A stretch of DNA of 64,000 nt from Nodosilinea sp. FACHB-141 (GCF_014696135.1 NZ_JACJPP010000011.1:1-64000), one strand, 5' to 3'; positions 52,386 through 62,557 are shown, counted from the first letter of the stretch. A program made the numbers and translations. Notes: generated by a model not told the origin, from the letters alone.

Positions 52386-52769
52386 CTACTTACGAGGCGC
52401 TTTCTTCTTGCCAGCCACTGTGCGACGGGTGCCGCCTCGACGGGTGCGAGAGTTAGTTCGGGTACGCTGCCCACGCACTGGTAAGCCAGCGCGGTGACGC
52501 CGTCCGCGGTAGGAGCCGATGTCCATCAATCGCTTGATGTTCATACTTTCCAACCGTCGTAGATCGCCCTCTACTTGATAGTCGCTCTCGACGGAATCAC
52601 GTAGCTTTGCTACGTCGGAATCGGTTAAGTCCTTAACCCGCACATCGGGACTAACCCCAGTTTTAGCGAGAATTTCCTTAGAACGGGTAAGGCCAATACC
52701 GTAGATATAGGTCAAGCCAATTTCAACTCGTTTGTCGCGTGGCAAATCCACGCCTGCTATCCGTGCCAC
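52386..52769 (-). CDS. rpsM: 30S ribosomal protein S13
   Basis: The 127-residue protein opens [26 protein letters not shown] and ends with the basic [14 protein letters not shown] tail typical of S13. The 212 bases between it and rpmJ hold no further gene. Confidence 0.98.
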   Translation of the reverse strand: MARIAGVDLPRDKRVEIGLTYIYGIGLTRSKEILAKTGVSPDVRVKDLTDSDVAKLRDSVESDYQVEGDLRRLESMNIKRLMDIGSYRGRRHRAGLPVRGQRTRTNSRTRRGGTRRTVAGKKKAPRK

Positions 52770-52981
52770 CTTTACTATCTCCCCAGTATGTGGTTTTAAC
52801 CATGCAGCCCAGCTACGGCTACTCAGTCTGCTATGTTAGGCCGCTGCCCAAACCGTCAAAAGCCTATACAGAAACTCGAACAGAACGTTTAGATTCAGTT
52901 GTCCTGAGTCAGTATATTCAAGACCATCTGACAGATTGAAATGGCATCTACACTGTTGTAAAAGCCCTGTCAGACCCTACG

Positions 52982-53095
52982 TTACCCCTGTCGTTGCTTA
53001 TGCTTGGGGTTAGAACAAATCACCATGACCCGGCCACGGCGGCGGATCACACGACACTTATCACACATCTTGCGCACAGACGCACGGACTTTCAT
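52982..53095 (-). CDS. rpmJ: 50S ribosomal protein L36
   Basis: A 37-residue protein starting [20 protein letters not shown] and ending [12 protein letters not shown], with the L36 zinc set C-x2-C ... C-x4-H. It is the first gene of the minus-strand block; infA, adk and secY, which normally precede it, are not upstream. Confidence 0.97.
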   Translation of the reverse strand: MKVRASVRKMCDKCRVIRRRGRVMVICSNPKHKQRQG

Positions 53096-53125
53096 GTCCA
53101 ACTCGCACTTCACTACAGAATTGCT

Positions 53126-53154
53126 ATGCTAGCAAGCTGACGGCAATCCGTCAA
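53126..53154 (-). promoter_or_regulatory. sigma70-type promoter of the alpha-operon block, with a dyad over the -35 box
   Basis: On the minus strand TTGACG (53154-53149), a 17-base spacer and TAGCAT (53131-53126) match sigma70 boxes well, ending 31 bases before rpmJ. The dyad TGACGG-CAAT-CCGTCA (53138-53153) covers the spacer and most of the -35 box, so a repressor could sit there; that is only a possibility. Confidence 0.55.
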
Positions 53155-53186
53155 ATAAAATTTGTCTCTAGGGCTATGCCCGAAGC

Positions 53187-53218
53187 AAAAAGAGGTCGTC
53201 TAAGGACGACCTCTTTTT
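53187..53218 (-). terminator. Terminator between psb27 and rpmJ
   Basis: A 14-bp perfect stem, AAAAAGAGGTCGTC at 53187-53200 with 53205-53218, with a four-base loop. T-runs flank it on both strands, so it would work in either direction. It ends psb27 transcripts 43 bases after the stop codon and isolates the ribosomal block. Confidence 0.9.
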
Positions 53219-53261
53219 AGGAACTAATCAAAAAGTTGGCGAAAAAATGCGGCTTCTACCC

Positions 53262-53663
53262 TTAAGCTCCACGTTTGAGGGCAGATTCCACTTGCTTCAG
53301 TTCTTGCTCAACGCGAGTCCTGAGTTTTTCAGGCAGGGGGCGGTTGGGATAGCTGCTGTAGTGACCTGCGATCGCATTTAGTGCCGTGCGCATCGTGGTA
53401 AATGAGCTAAGGTTGGCTACAGAAGTATCTCGGCGATAGCGAGAGGCAAAGTCGCTAATGACGGCCTTGGCCTCAGCTTGGGCCTCTACCTTAGCGGGGT
53501 CATCGTCAGGTAGGTTAATCGAGGTTCTAAGGCTATCTACCAACATCAATGTGTCTTGGCGATAGTCACCACTGAGCCTGCCGCTGACGCCTGCGCCGCA
53601 CCCTGTGAGGCCAACAACGGCCACAAGTACCAAGGCCAAGAGACGAGAAATTAAAGATTTCAT
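53262..53663 (-). CDS. psb27: Photosystem II assembly lipoprotein Psb27
   Basis: Psb27 is a lumenal lipoprotein that binds CP43 and assists assembly and repair of photosystem II. The 133-residue protein has a signal peptide with lipobox LTGC near residue 22, then the four-helix domain with SGDYRQDTLMLVDSLRTSINLPDDDP and FASRYRRD and SFTTMRTALNAIAGHYSSYPNRPLPEKL, typical of the family. It is a single gene on the minus strand. Confidence 0.95.
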   Translation of the reverse strand: MKSLISRLLALVLVAVVGLTGCGAGVSGRLSGDYRQDTLMLVDSLRTSINLPDDDPAKVEAQAEAKAVISDFASRYRRDTSVANLSSFTTMRTALNAIAGHYSSYPNRPLPEKLRTRVEQELKQVESALKRGA

Positions 53664-53814
53664 AGGATTCTTTGAAAGAGGTTAGGTCAAACGACAGGCC
53701 AGAGAAAATAGGCACTAAATCCCGTGCTAAAGCTGCGCTGGTGTCATTTTGGTGCTTTCATTCTATAGCGCACCGTGGTCATAGTATTCTCTGGTTGTTG
53801 ATGGGTGCTCTGCC

Positions 53815-55689
53815 TCAGGCCGGATAGATGCGCAACCGTCGGTTAGGTTCTTCGCCGCAGCTGAGGGATTTGAGCCGATAATGTTCGGCTAGCTCGTGCT
53901 GCATCTTGCGGATGTGGGCTGAGCGGGGCAGCAGTTCAACCGGTTGGCCTTTGGGAATCACGATTTGCTCAACGGCTAGACGAGCTTCTTCTAAGGCTTC
54001 TAGCTCATCGTCACCGCCACTGTGACTAAACAGTTCTAGATCAATGGCGGCTGGATTGTCATCCATGTCCAGCAGGCGCTGGAGGGCGCGGGTAATTTGG
54101 GGGATGCTGTTGGACTTGACCAAGTGGACAGGAATCTGCCGCCCCTGGGCCATGTGCTTGAGCTTGGCTTGGGCCTTAGCGTGCGATCGCAGCGCTATCA
54201 CGGCATCAGCGTTGTCCAAATCTTTAGTGATCACTACAGGCATGTGCAGGGTCTGAATCACCCGCTCAATCTGGTAACGGCTGAGGCCATAGGGATAGAG
54301 GCGCATGGCATCCTCCCCATTGGGCCCGATGATGTCGTCATCGGGAGTCGTCTCCAGCAGGTGGGCGAACATGGGGTCAGTGGTCGGTTCTTGGCTATAG
54401 ACCTTGCCCAGAGGCCGAATGTTGTTGCCGTTGCCTGCAGTGCGCTGGGCGATCGCGGCATTGGTCGGAGGCACCATTTGCCCTGCTGCGCGCCAGCCCA
54501 TACCCGATCGCGATGGCTTGGCGACCTCTCGCCCTGAGCCCGGTAGCTCGTGGGTAATAATTACCTTCTGGTTCTCATCCACAGTGCGAATTTGTAGCCC
54601 CGGCTGGCGCCCCCGCAGCAGATTATCAATAGTGACCGTCACGTCCTCATGGATGGCCCAGCGCTGCCGCTCTAGCATTTCCACAGCGATGTCAAAAGTC
54701 GGAGGAGCCTTGCGCTCTAGCACGCTTTTTTGGCTGCCTCGACGGCGAGCTTCTTCATCCCCAAGCGTGACCGATTGAATGCCGCCAATCAAGTCTGAAA
54801 GAGTAGGGTTCTTAATTAGATTTTCGAGCTGATTGCCGTGGGCGGTACCCACTAGCTGTACCCCACGCTCAGCGATGGTGCGGGCCGCTAAGGCCTCTAG
54901 CTCAGTGCCAATCTCATCAATGACAATCACTTCAGGCATGTGGTTCTCCACCGCCTCGATCATGACTCGATGTTGCTCTTCAGGGCGGGCTACTTGCATG
55001 CGCCGTGCTCGACCGATGGCGGGATGGGGAATGTCGCCATCGCCCGCAATTTCATTAGAGGTGTCGATGATCACCACCCGCTTTTGCAAGTCATCGGCTA
55101 GCACTCGAGCGATTTCGCGCAGAGCTGTGGTTTTACCTACACCGGGCCGACCCAGCATTAGAATGGACCGACCTGTTTCCACCAGGTCTCGAATCATACC
55201 AATAGTGCCAAAAATCGCTCGCCCCACGCGGCAGGTAAGGCCAATCACTTCCCCAGAGCGATTGCGAATGGCGCTGATGCGGTGCAAAGTTTTCTCAATG
55301 CCGGCTCGGTTATCGCCGCCAAAGATGCCCACCCGCTTGATGCAATGGTCCAGATCGGCATGGGTAACGGGCTCTTCAGACAGATACTCAACGCTGCCAA
55401 AAAACCTAGCTTCGGGCAGGCGACCCAGGTCTAAAACGACCTCAATCAGACTTTGACGTTGGGGGTGGTGCAGAAGCTGAGCGCGGATGGACGGAGGTAG
55501 AATACTGAGGATTTGCTCTAAGTCATCAATGGGCGTGTCTTGGGCAGGGGCAGACTGATGCTGGGCTGTCCCTTCAGATTCGGTGGGTAAAAAGTCCACG
55601 GCAAGGTTATTAATGGCAGAAAAATTGTCGGCAGGGGCGTTGCTGCTCGATCCGTCACTCATCGAGCGATCGTCGCTATAGCTAACCAT
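53815..55689 (-). CDS. R3H-domain AAA ATPase, Ycf45/SpoIIIAA-like
   Basis: The 624-residue protein has an ATPase domain (about 95-330) with Walker A GRPGVGKTTALRE, the DTSNEIAGDGDIPHPAIGRARRMQV segment typical of Ycf45/SpoIIIAA, and Walker B EVIVIDEIGTE; then a variable linker, a region with YPYGLSRYQIERVIQTLHMPVVITKDLDNADAVIALR, and a C-terminal R3H nucleic-acid domain (about 590-620, RKMQHELAEHYRLKSLSCGEEPNRRLRIYPA). It probably binds single-stranded nucleic acid; a precise role is not known. Its start overlaps the end of ldpA by eight bases, so translation is coupled. Confidence 0.93.
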   Translation of the reverse strand: MVSYSDDRSMSDGSSSNAPADNFSAINNLAVDFLPTESEGTAQHQSAPAQDTPIDDLEQILSILPPSIRAQLLHHPQRQSLIEVVLDLGRLPEARFFGSVEYLSEEPVTHADLDHCIKRVGIFGGDNRAGIEKTLHRISAIRNRSGEVIGLTCRVGRAIFGTIGMIRDLVETGRSILMLGRPGVGKTTALREIARVLADDLQKRVVIIDTSNEIAGDGDIPHPAIGRARRMQVARPEEQHRVMIEAVENHMPEVIVIDEIGTELEALAARTIAERGVQLVGTAHGNQLENLIKNPTLSDLIGGIQSVTLGDEEARRRGSQKSVLERKAPPTFDIAVEMLERQRWAIHEDVTVTIDNLLRGRQPGLQIRTVDENQKVIITHELPGSGREVAKPSRSGMGWRAAGQMVPPTNAAIAQRTAGNGNNIRPLGKVYSQEPTTDPMFAHLLETTPDDDIIGPNGEDAMRLYPYGLSRYQIERVIQTLHMPVVITKDLDNADAVIALRSHAKAQAKLKHMAQGRQIPVHLVKSNSIPQITRALQRLLDMDDNPAAIDLELFSHSGGDDELEALEEARLAVEQIVIPKGQPVELLPRSAHIRKMQHELAEHYRLKSLSCGEEPNRRLRIYPA

Positions 55690-56998
55690 AACGTGTTGGT
55701 AAAAAATGTCTATGGGATTTGAGTGGGCCTACCAGCTGCCGGGCCAAGGCTAGGCTTTGGCCCAAGACACTACTGTCTAGCCGCTGCCAAGGGGCAACGA
55801 TTGGTTTGGAGTTGTCACTGACTGAAGTGCTTTGACCGATGGCGGGCTGGTCAAGGGAGTCATTCCCCAGCCAGGGTTGAAGCTCTTGGTCAAGGGCATC
55901 AAGCAGCGGCATTACTTGCGATCGCCCGTAGCTACCGTAGGCAATGCCCGAAATAGTTTTGGGGGCTAAAGCTATATCACTGTCGGCCATCCCAACCTGC
56001 TGAGAAGACCAGGCATTGGGTTGAGACGCATCAGGCTGAGGTGGAAATGCTGTATTGACCAAACCGAGATTGAGCAACTTATCTACAGTGTAGCCATTGG
56101 TACCGCCAGCGGGTTGCACATAGCCCGGTAGCCCTGCATCGAGAATCTTTTGGGCTAGACGAATGGCGGCGTGGGTTGTGCCCTTACCCAGGTCACCGCT
56201 CATGGGTCGACCATCCGTTTGCCAGATCAGGGGCACCTCCAACGGTGCCATCAGGTGATAGAGGTGCCATAGATACGGCACCACTTGGTCATGGTCTGGG
56301 CAGCTAATGGAGACTAGCTTGAGGTGGGGGCGCCAGGATTGCAACCGCTGCCAGAGCTGTGCAAACTGAGCATGATGCCCAGTTTGAGTGTGAATTTCTA
56401 CGGCGTCAATTTGGGCCAGTTGCTCACTAGAGAAGGCTTCTGGACGAGCTAGATAAGATTGGGCTTCAATATTATCAACTGGGCAAACGGCGATGCAGCG
56501 ACCGCAGCCGTAGCAGAGGTTCGCAGTGACTCCCCCTTGCATAGGGGCCTGAAACTGAATGGCAGCAGTGGGACAGATGGGTTCGCAGGGGCGATCGCAC
56601 TCGGGTGGGCAGTGCGTCGCATTGAAGTGAGCCTTGCGAAAGTGAGGGTCTTCGCTGTCATTGAGGCTCACCATGAGCCAGGGCAATCCGGGGATTAGGT
56701 AGTTGTAATTCTCCAAAGACGCTTCGCTGCCGTTCAAATACTCCGCCAAGCGCACAGCATCCGCCAATCCCCGGCGGGCAGCGGTCACCACTGCTCCATC
56801 AGCGGCTACGTCGATGCAATCTACTCCCGCTAGGGCATAGAGCATCACCAATCGCCGCACCGTCGGCATGTCTTGGTAGCTGGCACCGCAAATTAGCTTC
56901 ACCCACTGCCCCATCTGTAGCGATCGATGGGGAAACGGTAGGTGGCTTTCTAAACAAAGAGCCCCTGGTACAGCTCCAGAGGCGGTTTCAATGTCCAT
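55682..56998 (-). CDS. ldpA: Light-dependent period protein LdpA
   Basis: LdpA is an iron-sulfur protein known in Synechococcus for linking redox or light state to the circadian clock. The 438-residue protein has an N-terminal domain with QWVKLICGASYQDMPTVRRL and two 4Fe-4S motifs: CPPECDRPCEPICP and CYGCGRCIAVCP (about residues 132-175). The gene is followed by, and overlaps, the R3H ATPase gene. The ndhN-ldpA neighbourhood upstream of rplC recurs in cyanobacteria, by memory. Confidence 0.93.
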   Translation of the reverse strand: MDIETASGAVPGALCLESHLPFPHRSLQMGQWVKLICGASYQDMPTVRRLVMLYALAGVDCIDVAADGAVVTAARRGLADAVRLAEYLNGSEASLENYNYLIPGLPWLMVSLNDSEDPHFRKAHFNATHCPPECDRPCEPICPTAAIQFQAPMQGGVTANLCYGCGRCIAVCPVDNIEAQSYLARPEAFSSEQLAQIDAVEIHTQTGHHAQFAQLWQRLQSWRPHLKLVSISCPDHDQVVPYLWHLYHLMAPLEVPLIWQTDGRPMSGDLGKGTTHAAIRLAQKILDAGLPGYVQPAGGTNGYTVDKLLNLGLVNTAFPPQPDASQPNAWSSQQVGMADSDIALAPKTISGIAYGSYGRSQVMPLLDALDQELQPWLGNDSLDQPAIGQSTSVSDNSKPIVAPWQRLDSSVLGQSLALARQLVGPLKSHRHFLPTRYG

Positions 56999-57070
56999 GG
57001 GGGCGTGGGTTTTAGCGGGGATAACCCGGCTCTTTGAGGGCCAGCCTCGGATCTTAGACTGGCATCGGGT

Positions 57071-57538
57071 CTATATCAGATTGGCCAAGGGCTCCCAGCT
57101 AAAGGAGCGATCGCCCCCCATTTCGACTACCACCTTTACCCGGGGCTCAAGGGTTGGCAGGCTAACCAAATAGGCTAGCTCCTGTCGCGACAAAATATGC
57201 CCCTCAATCAGCCATAGCACCATGCCTTTAGCCTTAGCCGACATGGTATCTAGACGATACGTAAGTACAGGGGGAATAAAATAGGTGTAGCCTACCGCTG
57301 CACCGCTGCCCAAAGTTTTCTTACCCAAGTGAGGCGGGCGCACCCCATGAATAGCGGTGAGATAAGACGACAGATCCCCTAAGCCACGGGCCGTGAGGTT
57401 CATCGTTTCATAACCGGTGGCCTTCAACCGGCGCTCGTAGCGACCTTCAAATCCTCCCTCCAGGGGCATGCGCACGGCGATCGCGCCATTGCTCTCCAGA
57501 TCCTTAATAAAGGGCTTACCCGTTGTCAGCAGCGCCAT
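57071..57538 (-). CDS. ndhN: NAD(P)H-quinone oxidoreductase subunit N
   Basis: NdhN belongs to the oxygenic-photosynthesis-specific part of NDH-1, which moves electrons from ferredoxin to plastoquinone for cyclic flow and respiration. The 155-residue protein has YERRLKATGYETMNLTARGLGDLSSYLTAIHGVRPPHLG and LEPRVKVVVEMGGDRSFSWEPL, typical of the family. It is read away from the rplC operon, sharing the region 57539-58007 with it. Confidence 0.96.
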   Translation of the reverse strand: MALLTTGKPFIKDLESNGAIAVRMPLEGGFEGRYERRLKATGYETMNLTARGLGDLSSYLTAIHGVRPPHLGKKTLGSGAAVGYTYFIPPVLTYRLDTMSAKAKGMVLWLIEGHILSRQELAYLVSLPTLEPRVKVVVEMGGDRSFSWEPLANLI

Positions 57539-57687
57539 AATTATCCTCGGCCATTGGCTATCAGGTGTTATTGTACTGCGTTCATGCAGAGAGTAAACCT
57601 AGCTAGCCAGAAGCGTTTATCTGGTTGATCTGTCTGTGCGCAGGTTAAGTCAGCAGCCAAACTTTAGAACTTTTCTGAAAATGGTTA

Positions 57688-57716
57688 TAGACATGTGCTG
57701 ACAAGGAGTGTACTAT
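57688..57716 (+). promoter_or_regulatory. sigma70-type promoter of the S10/spc operon
   Basis: TAGACA at 57688-57693, a 17-base spacer and TACTAT at 57711-57716 fit the sigma70 consensus well. A start near 57723 would give a 5' untranslated leader of about 285 bases before rplC. Confidence 0.5.
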
Positions 57717-57847
57717 GGTAAATCGCCGACAAAAAAGGATACTGAGTAGTCCAGCGGGTTACCCAAGTCCTGGCATTTGACTGTTCTGATGCCCTAACAC
57801 CAAGGTGTTTGCGGTTCTGGCTCAAAGGTCAGCTGTGTCAGAGTAAG

Positions 57848-57977
57848 TCAACTTTCTTTTGAATCGTGACCGGTTTAGGCCGGCAGCGCTTACCCCCGAT
57901 GAACTTTTCGGTTTGGGGTGTTCAAAAGTTGATGTCGTTGATGCGCAAAGCTCTTCCATTTAGGGAGTCCTGCGCAT
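57848..57977 (+). promoter_or_regulatory. Structured leader of the rplC operon
   Basis: Within the intergenic region 57539-58007 the leader can fold into two stems. First, TCAAC...TTTTGAA at 57848-57863 pairs with TTCAAAAGTTGA at 57921-57932 (a four-base bulge on the left arm), enclosing smaller CCGG and CCCC/GGGG pairings. Second, ATGCGCA at 57941-57947 pairs with TGCGCAT at 57971-57977. Ribosomal operons are often controlled by a ribosomal protein binding such a leader; that role is inferred. Confidence 0.45.
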
Positions 57978-58007
57978 TTCGTAGTGTGTTAGTAGGGAGA
58001 CAGGACT

Positions 58008-58643
58008 GTGGCAGTCGGTATTCTCGGCAAAAAGCTGGGCATGACCCAAGTATTCGATGAGGCAGGCAATGCTATCCCCGTCACGGTGGTGCAGGCCGGT
58101 CCTTGCGTTGTTACTCAGATAAAGACCTTAGATACCGATGGCTATGCAGCTATCCAACTAGGTTTTGATGAAGTGACCGAAAAGAAGCTCAACAAGCCTG
58201 AGTTGGGCCATCTGGCTCGCTCTAGCAGCGCTCCTTTGCGTCACTTGAAAGAATATCGAGTTGATGCCGCCGATGGTTTTGAGTTGGGGCAGACCGTAAC
58301 TGCCGAAACTTTTAGCCAGGGCCAGTTGGTGGATGTCACCGGCAAGAGCATGGGTCGCGGTTTCGCGGGCTATCAAAAGCGCCACAATTTCCGCCGTGGT
58401 CCGATGGCTCACGGTTCCAAGAACCACCGCTTGCCTGGTTCTACTGGCGCAGGTACGACTCCTGGTCGTGTTTATCCCGGTAAGCGGATGGCTGGTCAAA
58501 TGGGCAACGCCCGCGTGACCATTCGCAAACTGGAGGTGGTGCGGGTAGATGGCGATCGCAACATCCTGCTGATCAAAGGTGCCATTCCTGGTAAGCCCGG
58601 TGGGTTGTTGAGTATTGCTCCAGCCCAATGGGTAAATGCCTAA
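58008..58643 (+). CDS. rplC: 50S ribosomal protein L3
   Basis: First gene of the plus-strand block, 211 residues, GTG start with GGGAGA ahead. It shows [26 protein letters not shown] and [48 protein letters not shown], the L3 signature. rpsJ (S10), which heads this operon in many bacteria, is not present, as is normal for cyanobacteria. Confidence 0.97.
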   Translation: MAVGILGKKLGMTQVFDEAGNAIPVTVVQAGPCVVTQIKTLDTDGYAAIQLGFDEVTEKKLNKPELGHLARSSSAPLRHLKEYRVDAADGFELGQTVTAETFSQGQLVDVTGKSMGRGFAGYQKRHNFRRGPMAHGSKNHRLPGSTGAGTTPGRVYPGKRMAGQMGNARVTIRKLEVVRVDGDRNILLIKGAIPGKPGGLLSIAPAQWVNA

Positions 58644-58721
58644 TTCTTCCAGGGTTGCAGCAAGCGGTTTAAGTCTTTGACTTTCGGGCATCCAAAGCTT
58701 TTTAAGAGATAGGTTCAGACA

Positions 58722-59354
58722 ATGGTTGAGTGCGTCGTAAAAAACTGGGAGGGCCAAGAGGCGGGTACGGCATCCTTAGATCTTCAGGTTGCCAAAGAAG
58801 AGTCTGCCTCTCACATTGTTCACCGCGCTCTAGTGCGTCAGATGAACAACGCCCGTCAAGGCACGGTTTCTACTAAGACCCGTGCTGAAGTCAGAGGTGG
58901 TGGCCGCAAGCCCTGGCGTCAAAAGGGTACCGGTCGGGCCCGAGCTGGTTCTAACCGTTCTCCTCTCTGGCGCGGCGGTGGTGTCATCTTTGGCCCTAAG
59001 CCTCGCGACTACAGTGTCAAGATGAACCGCAAAGAGCGGCGGTTAGCTTTACGCACCGTCCTCCAGAGCCGGATTGATGATTTAGTGGTGGTGGAAGGGT
59101 TTGAGAATAAATTTTCTCGCCCCAAAACCCGTGAGCTGCTCGATGCCATCGCTCGCTGGGGTATTGATCCCAATGCCAAGATTCTCTTGATCATTGCCGA
59201 ACGACAAGAACTGGTCTACCTCTCGGCTCGCAACCTTGAGAATGTCAAGCTGATTACCGCTGCCAATCTCAACATTCACGATCTGCTGAATGCTGACCAC
59301 CTTGTCATTACATCCCCTGCCCTAGAGGCTATTCAGGAGGTTTACAGTGATTAA
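58722..59354 (+). CDS. rplD: 50S ribosomal protein L4
   Basis: The 210-residue protein carries [44 protein letters not shown], the exit-tunnel loop and hallmark of L4. The region 58644-58721 before it holds no gene. It overlaps rplW by eight bases. Confidence 0.98.
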   Translation: MVECVVKNWEGQEAGTASLDLQVAKEESASHIVHRALVRQMNNARQGTVSTKTRAEVRGGGRKPWRQKGTGRARAGSNRSPLWRGGGVIFGPKPRDYSVKMNRKERRLALRTVLQSRIDDLVVVEGFENKFSRPKTRELLDAIARWGIDPNAKILLIIAERQELVYLSARNLENVKLITAANLNIHDLLNADHLVITSPALEAIQEVYSD

Positions 59355-59652
59355 CGCCGACAATACTCCGTCTTTGGCTGATCTCATCCGTCGGCCCCTG
59401 ATTACCGAAAAGGCTACCCTGCTGCTGGAGAACAACCAGTACGTCTTTGAAGTCGATCCTCGTGCTAACAAGCTGCAGATCAAGGCAGCGATCGAGGAAT
59501 TATTTGAAGTCAGGGTCGTGTCGGTCAATACCTACAACCCTCCCAAGAAGAAACGTCGGATGGGGCGCTTTGTAGGCCATCGTCCTCATTACAAGCGTTC
59601 TGTGGTCACTCTGGCCCCTGGGAACACCATTCCTCTTTTCCCTGATCTCTAG
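59347..59652 (+). CDS. rplW: 50S ribosomal protein L23
   Basis: A 101-residue protein with [63 protein letters not shown], matching L23, a docking point for trigger factor and SRP at the tunnel exit. GTG start at 59347 lies within the end of rplD, so translation is coupled. Confidence 0.97.
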   Translation: MINADNTPSLADLIRRPLITEKATLLLENNQYVFEVDPRANKLQIKAAIEELFEVRVVSVNTYNPPKKKRRMGRFVGHRPHYKRSVVTLAPGNTIPLFPDL

Positions 59653-59705
59653 GGATCAAGTTTTCACCGTCTTAACCTTTAGCCGTGTAGCCAGCAAGTA
59701 CTCCC

Positions 59706-60569
59706 ATGGGCATCCGTTCCTATCGACCTTATACCCCTGGTACTCGTGAGCGAACCGTTTCTGAGTTTGCCGAGATTACCCGCAGCGAGCCTGAAAAGTC
59801 TCTAACTCACTCCACCCATCGTCCCAAGGGGCGTAACAACCGAGGGGTAATTACCTGTCGCCATCGGGGTGGCGGTCATAAGCGCTTGTACCGCGTCATC
59901 GATTTCCATCGCAATAAGCTAGGTGTGCTCGCCAAGGTCGCTTCTATTGAGTACGACCCTAACCGTAACGCACGTATTTCCCTGCTTCATTACGAAGATG
60001 GCGAAAAGCGCTACATTCTCTGTCCCGCTGGCCTAGCGGTAGGAGCAACCGTGGTGGCTGGTCCTGATGCACCTTTAGAAGTGGGCAACGCTCTGCCCCT
60101 CTACAAAATCCCCCTGGGCACAACGGTGCACAACGTCGAGATGCAGGCTGGGAAAGGCGGACAAATGGTGCGCTCTGCTGGTACTGGTGCCCAAGTTGTA
60201 GCTAAGGAAGGTGACTACGTCACGCTTAAGCTGCCTTCAACTGAGGTTCGCCTAGTGCGTCGTGAGTGCTATGCCACTATTGGTCAGGTCGGCAATGCCG
60301 ATATCCGCAACGTCAGCCTTGGTAAGGCGGGCCGTAAGCGGTGGCTGGGTCGCCGCCCTGAGGTGCGCGGTAGTGTGATGAACCCGGTTGATCACCCCCA
60401 CGGTGGTGGTGAGGGTCGGGCGCCTATTGGCCGTTCTGGTCCTGTAACCCCTTGGGGTAAACCAGCCCTGGGCTACAAAACTCGCAAGAAGAATAAGGAT
60501 AGCGACAAGTACGTGGTACGTCGTCGTCGTCGCGTATCTAAGCGGGGTCGTGGCGGTCGTAACGCCTAA
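59706..60569 (+). CDS. rplB: 50S ribosomal protein L2
   Basis: The 287-residue protein has the L2 core: [33 protein letters not shown] and [20 protein letters not shown], including the His near the peptidyl-transferase centre, and ends in a basic [16 protein letters not shown] tail. Confidence 0.98.
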   Translation: MGIRSYRPYTPGTRERTVSEFAEITRSEPEKSLTHSTHRPKGRNNRGVITCRHRGGGHKRLYRVIDFHRNKLGVLAKVASIEYDPNRNARISLLHYEDGEKRYILCPAGLAVGATVVAGPDAPLEVGNALPLYKIPLGTTVHNVEMQAGKGGQMVRSAGTGAQVVAKEGDYVTLKLPSTEVRLVRRECYATIGQVGNADIRNVSLGKAGRKRWLGRRPEVRGSVMNPVDHPHGGGEGRAPIGRSGPVTPWGKPALGYKTRKKNKDSDKYVVRRRRRVSKRGRGGRNA

Positions 60570-60617
60570 TTGGCAATTTGTTGGCTGTTTCTTGATTGTT
60601 GTTAGGGCTGAAGCATC

Positions 60618-60896
60618 ATGTCTCGCTCATTAAAAAAAGGGCCGTTCGTGGCCGACCACCTGCTTTCTAAGATCGAAGCCCTAAACACTAGGGGTGATAA
60701 GCAAGTGATCAAGACCTGGTCGCGGGCGTCTACAATTCTGCCCCAGATGATTGGTCATACGATCGCGGTGCACAACGGTCGCCAGCATGTGCCGGTTTAT
60801 GTGACTGAACAGATGGTGGGCCATAAGCTGGGTGAATTTGCCCCCACGCGAACCTTTCGCGGCCACGCCAAGACCGATAAAAAAGCTCGTCGTTAG
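60618..60896 (+). CDS. rpsS: 30S ribosomal protein S19
   Basis: A 92-residue protein, [22 protein letters not shown]..., with [50 protein letters not shown], diagnostic for S19. Confidence 0.98.
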   Translation: MSRSLKKGPFVADHLLSKIEALNTRGDKQVIKTWSRASTILPQMIGHTIAVHNGRQHVPVYVTEQMVGHKLGEFAPTRTFRGHAKTDKKARR

Positions 60897-60920
60897 GTAT
60901 TAGGTAGAGGAACTGGAAAA

Positions 60921-61277
60921 ATGGCTGTGGATACCTCAGAGCAGGTTAAGGCGGTAGCTCGCTATGTACGCATGTCGCCCCGTAAGGTGCGTCGGGTGCT
61001 CGACCAGATTCGCGGCAAGAGCTATCGGGATGCGTTGATCATCCTGGAGTTTATGCCCTACAAAGCGTGCGAACCCATCATTAAAGTGTTGCGTTCTGCT
61101 GTAGCTAATGCTGAGCACAACAATGGTCTTGACCCAACGGGTTTGGTAGTGAGCGAAGCATTTGCTGATGCAGGTCCAGCTCTAAAGCGGTTTCGCCCGC
61201 GAGCCCAGGGTCGGGCTTATCAAATTCGCAAGCCGACCTGCCACATCACTATTGCTGTAGCTCCGGCTGCTGAATAG
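60921..61277 (+). CDS. rplV: 50S ribosomal protein L22
   Basis: A 118-residue protein with [38 protein letters not shown] and the tunnel-hairpin end with [22 protein letters not shown], the macrolide-site region of L22. Confidence 0.98.
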   Translation: MAVDTSEQVKAVARYVRMSPRKVRRVLDQIRGKSYRDALIILEFMPYKACEPIIKVLRSAVANAEHNNGLDPTGLVVSEAFADAGPALKRFRPRAQGRAYQIRKPTCHITIAVAPAAE

Positions 61278-61343
61278 CTTGTTGTATTGATTCCATTGTC
61301 CAAACACCAGTTGTTCAAAAACCAATTTCCAGAGGGTTAGTTC

Positions 61344-62078
61344 GTGGGACACAAGATTCATCCAACCGGGTTTCGCCTTGGCATAGTTCAAGAGCACCGC
61401 TCTCGCTGGTTTGCAGAGGGCACTCGTTATCCTGATTTGCTTCAGGAAGACTATCGCATTCGCGAGTATGTTCAGAAGACTTTGAACAATGCTGGTATTG
61501 CCGATATTCGCATTGAGCGCAAGGCTGACCAAATTGATCTTGAGTTGCGGACTGCTCGTCCTGGGGTCGTTGTAGGTCGGGGCGGAGCAGGTATTGAGTC
61601 TCTGCGAGTGGGTGTGCAGAAGTTACTCAAGGACTCGAACCGCCAAATTCGCGTCAATGTGGTGGAAGTGAACCGTGTAGATGCGGACGCTGCTCTTGTG
61701 GCTGAATACATTATTCAGCAGCTAGAGCGCCGGGTTTCTTTCCGTCGGGTGGTACGCCAAGCTATTCAGCGTGCCCAGCGCGCTGGGGTGGAAGGTATCA
61801 AAATTCAGGTGAGTGGTCGTTTGAACGGTGCAGAAATCGCTCGTACTGAGTGGACTCGGGAAGGTCGGGTACCTCTTCACACCCTACGGGCTGATGTTGA
61901 CTACGCCTACACCACTGCTCAAACTACCTACGGCATTTTGGGTGTCAAGGTTTGGATCTTTAAGGGCGAGATTATTCCCGGTCAAGAGGAAGCTCCAGCT
62001 GCTTCCCCCAATGCTCAGCCTCGTCGCCGTCAGCCCCGTCGTCGTCAGCAGTTTGATGACCGCTCTAATGAAGATTAG
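61344..62078 (+). CDS. rpsC: 30S ribosomal protein S3
   Basis: The 244-residue protein starts GTG and shows [22 protein letters not shown], the KH domain [15 protein letters not shown] and [25 protein letters not shown]-terminal tail rich in Arg/Gln/Pro (about 215-244) extends beyond the core, a common trait in cyanobacteria. Confidence 0.98.
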   Translation: MGHKIHPTGFRLGIVQEHRSRWFAEGTRYPDLLQEDYRIREYVQKTLNNAGIADIRIERKADQIDLELRTARPGVVVGRGGAGIESLRVGVQKLLKDSNRQIRVNVVEVNRVDADAALVAEYIIQQLERRVSFRRVVRQAIQRAQRAGVEGIKIQVSGRLNGAEIARTEWTREGRVPLHTLRADVDYAYTTAQTTYGILGVKVWIFKGEIIPGQEEAPAASPNAQPRRRQPRRRQQFDDRSNED

Positions 62079-62133
62079 GCTGTCCTCGCGTTTCTTTGAT
62101 TGATTTTACCTGTGACTTCAAGAGTGCCGATCC

Positions 62134-62553
62134 ATGCTAAGTCCAAAACGAACTAAATTTCGCAAGCAGCACCGCGGGCGTATGCGCGGAATGGCTCAGC
62201 GAGGCAGCGATATCAACTTTGGTGATTTTGCCCTTCAGGCAACCGAGCCCTGCTGGCTAACTGCTCGTCAGATTGAGGCAGCTCGTCGAGCTATGACTCG
62301 CTATGTACGGCGAGGCGGCAAAATCTGGATTCGCGTCTTTCCTGACAAGCCTGTGACCATGCGTGCCGCAGAAACCCGGATGGGTTCTGGTAAGGGTAAT
62401 CCTGAGTTTTGGGTAGCTGTGGTGAAACCCGGCCGAATCGTTTTTGAGATTGCTGGGGTACCTGAAGCCACTGCTCGGGAAGCGATGCGACTAGCCGCGT
62501 TCAAGCTACCGTTCAAGACTAAGTTCATCGCCCGCGAAAGCAAGGAGGCGTAG
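62134..62553 (+). CDS. rplP: 50S ribosomal protein L16
   Basis: A 139-residue protein opening [24 protein letters not shown] with the [27 protein letters not shown] and [19 protein letters not shown] signatures of L16. Confidence 0.98.
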   Translation: MLSPKRTKFRKQHRGRMRGMAQRGSDINFGDFALQATEPCWLTARQIEAARRAMTRYVRRGGKIWIRVFPDKPVTMRAAETRMGSGKGNPEFWVAVVKPGRIVFEIAGVPEATAREAMRLAAFKLPFKTKFIARESKEA

Positions 62554-62557
62554 GCCA

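Noticed and set aside
52770-52981. Possible infA between rpsM and rpmJ
   Set aside because: I looked for the IF1 sequence in all frames of this gap and upstream of rpmJ; neither place has it. The gap is also too short for infA plus a signal.
54833-55456. A 207-codon plus-strand frame inside the R3H ATPase gene
   Set aside because: Ser/Arg/Pro-rich with no motif; opposite to a gene with intact Walker motifs.
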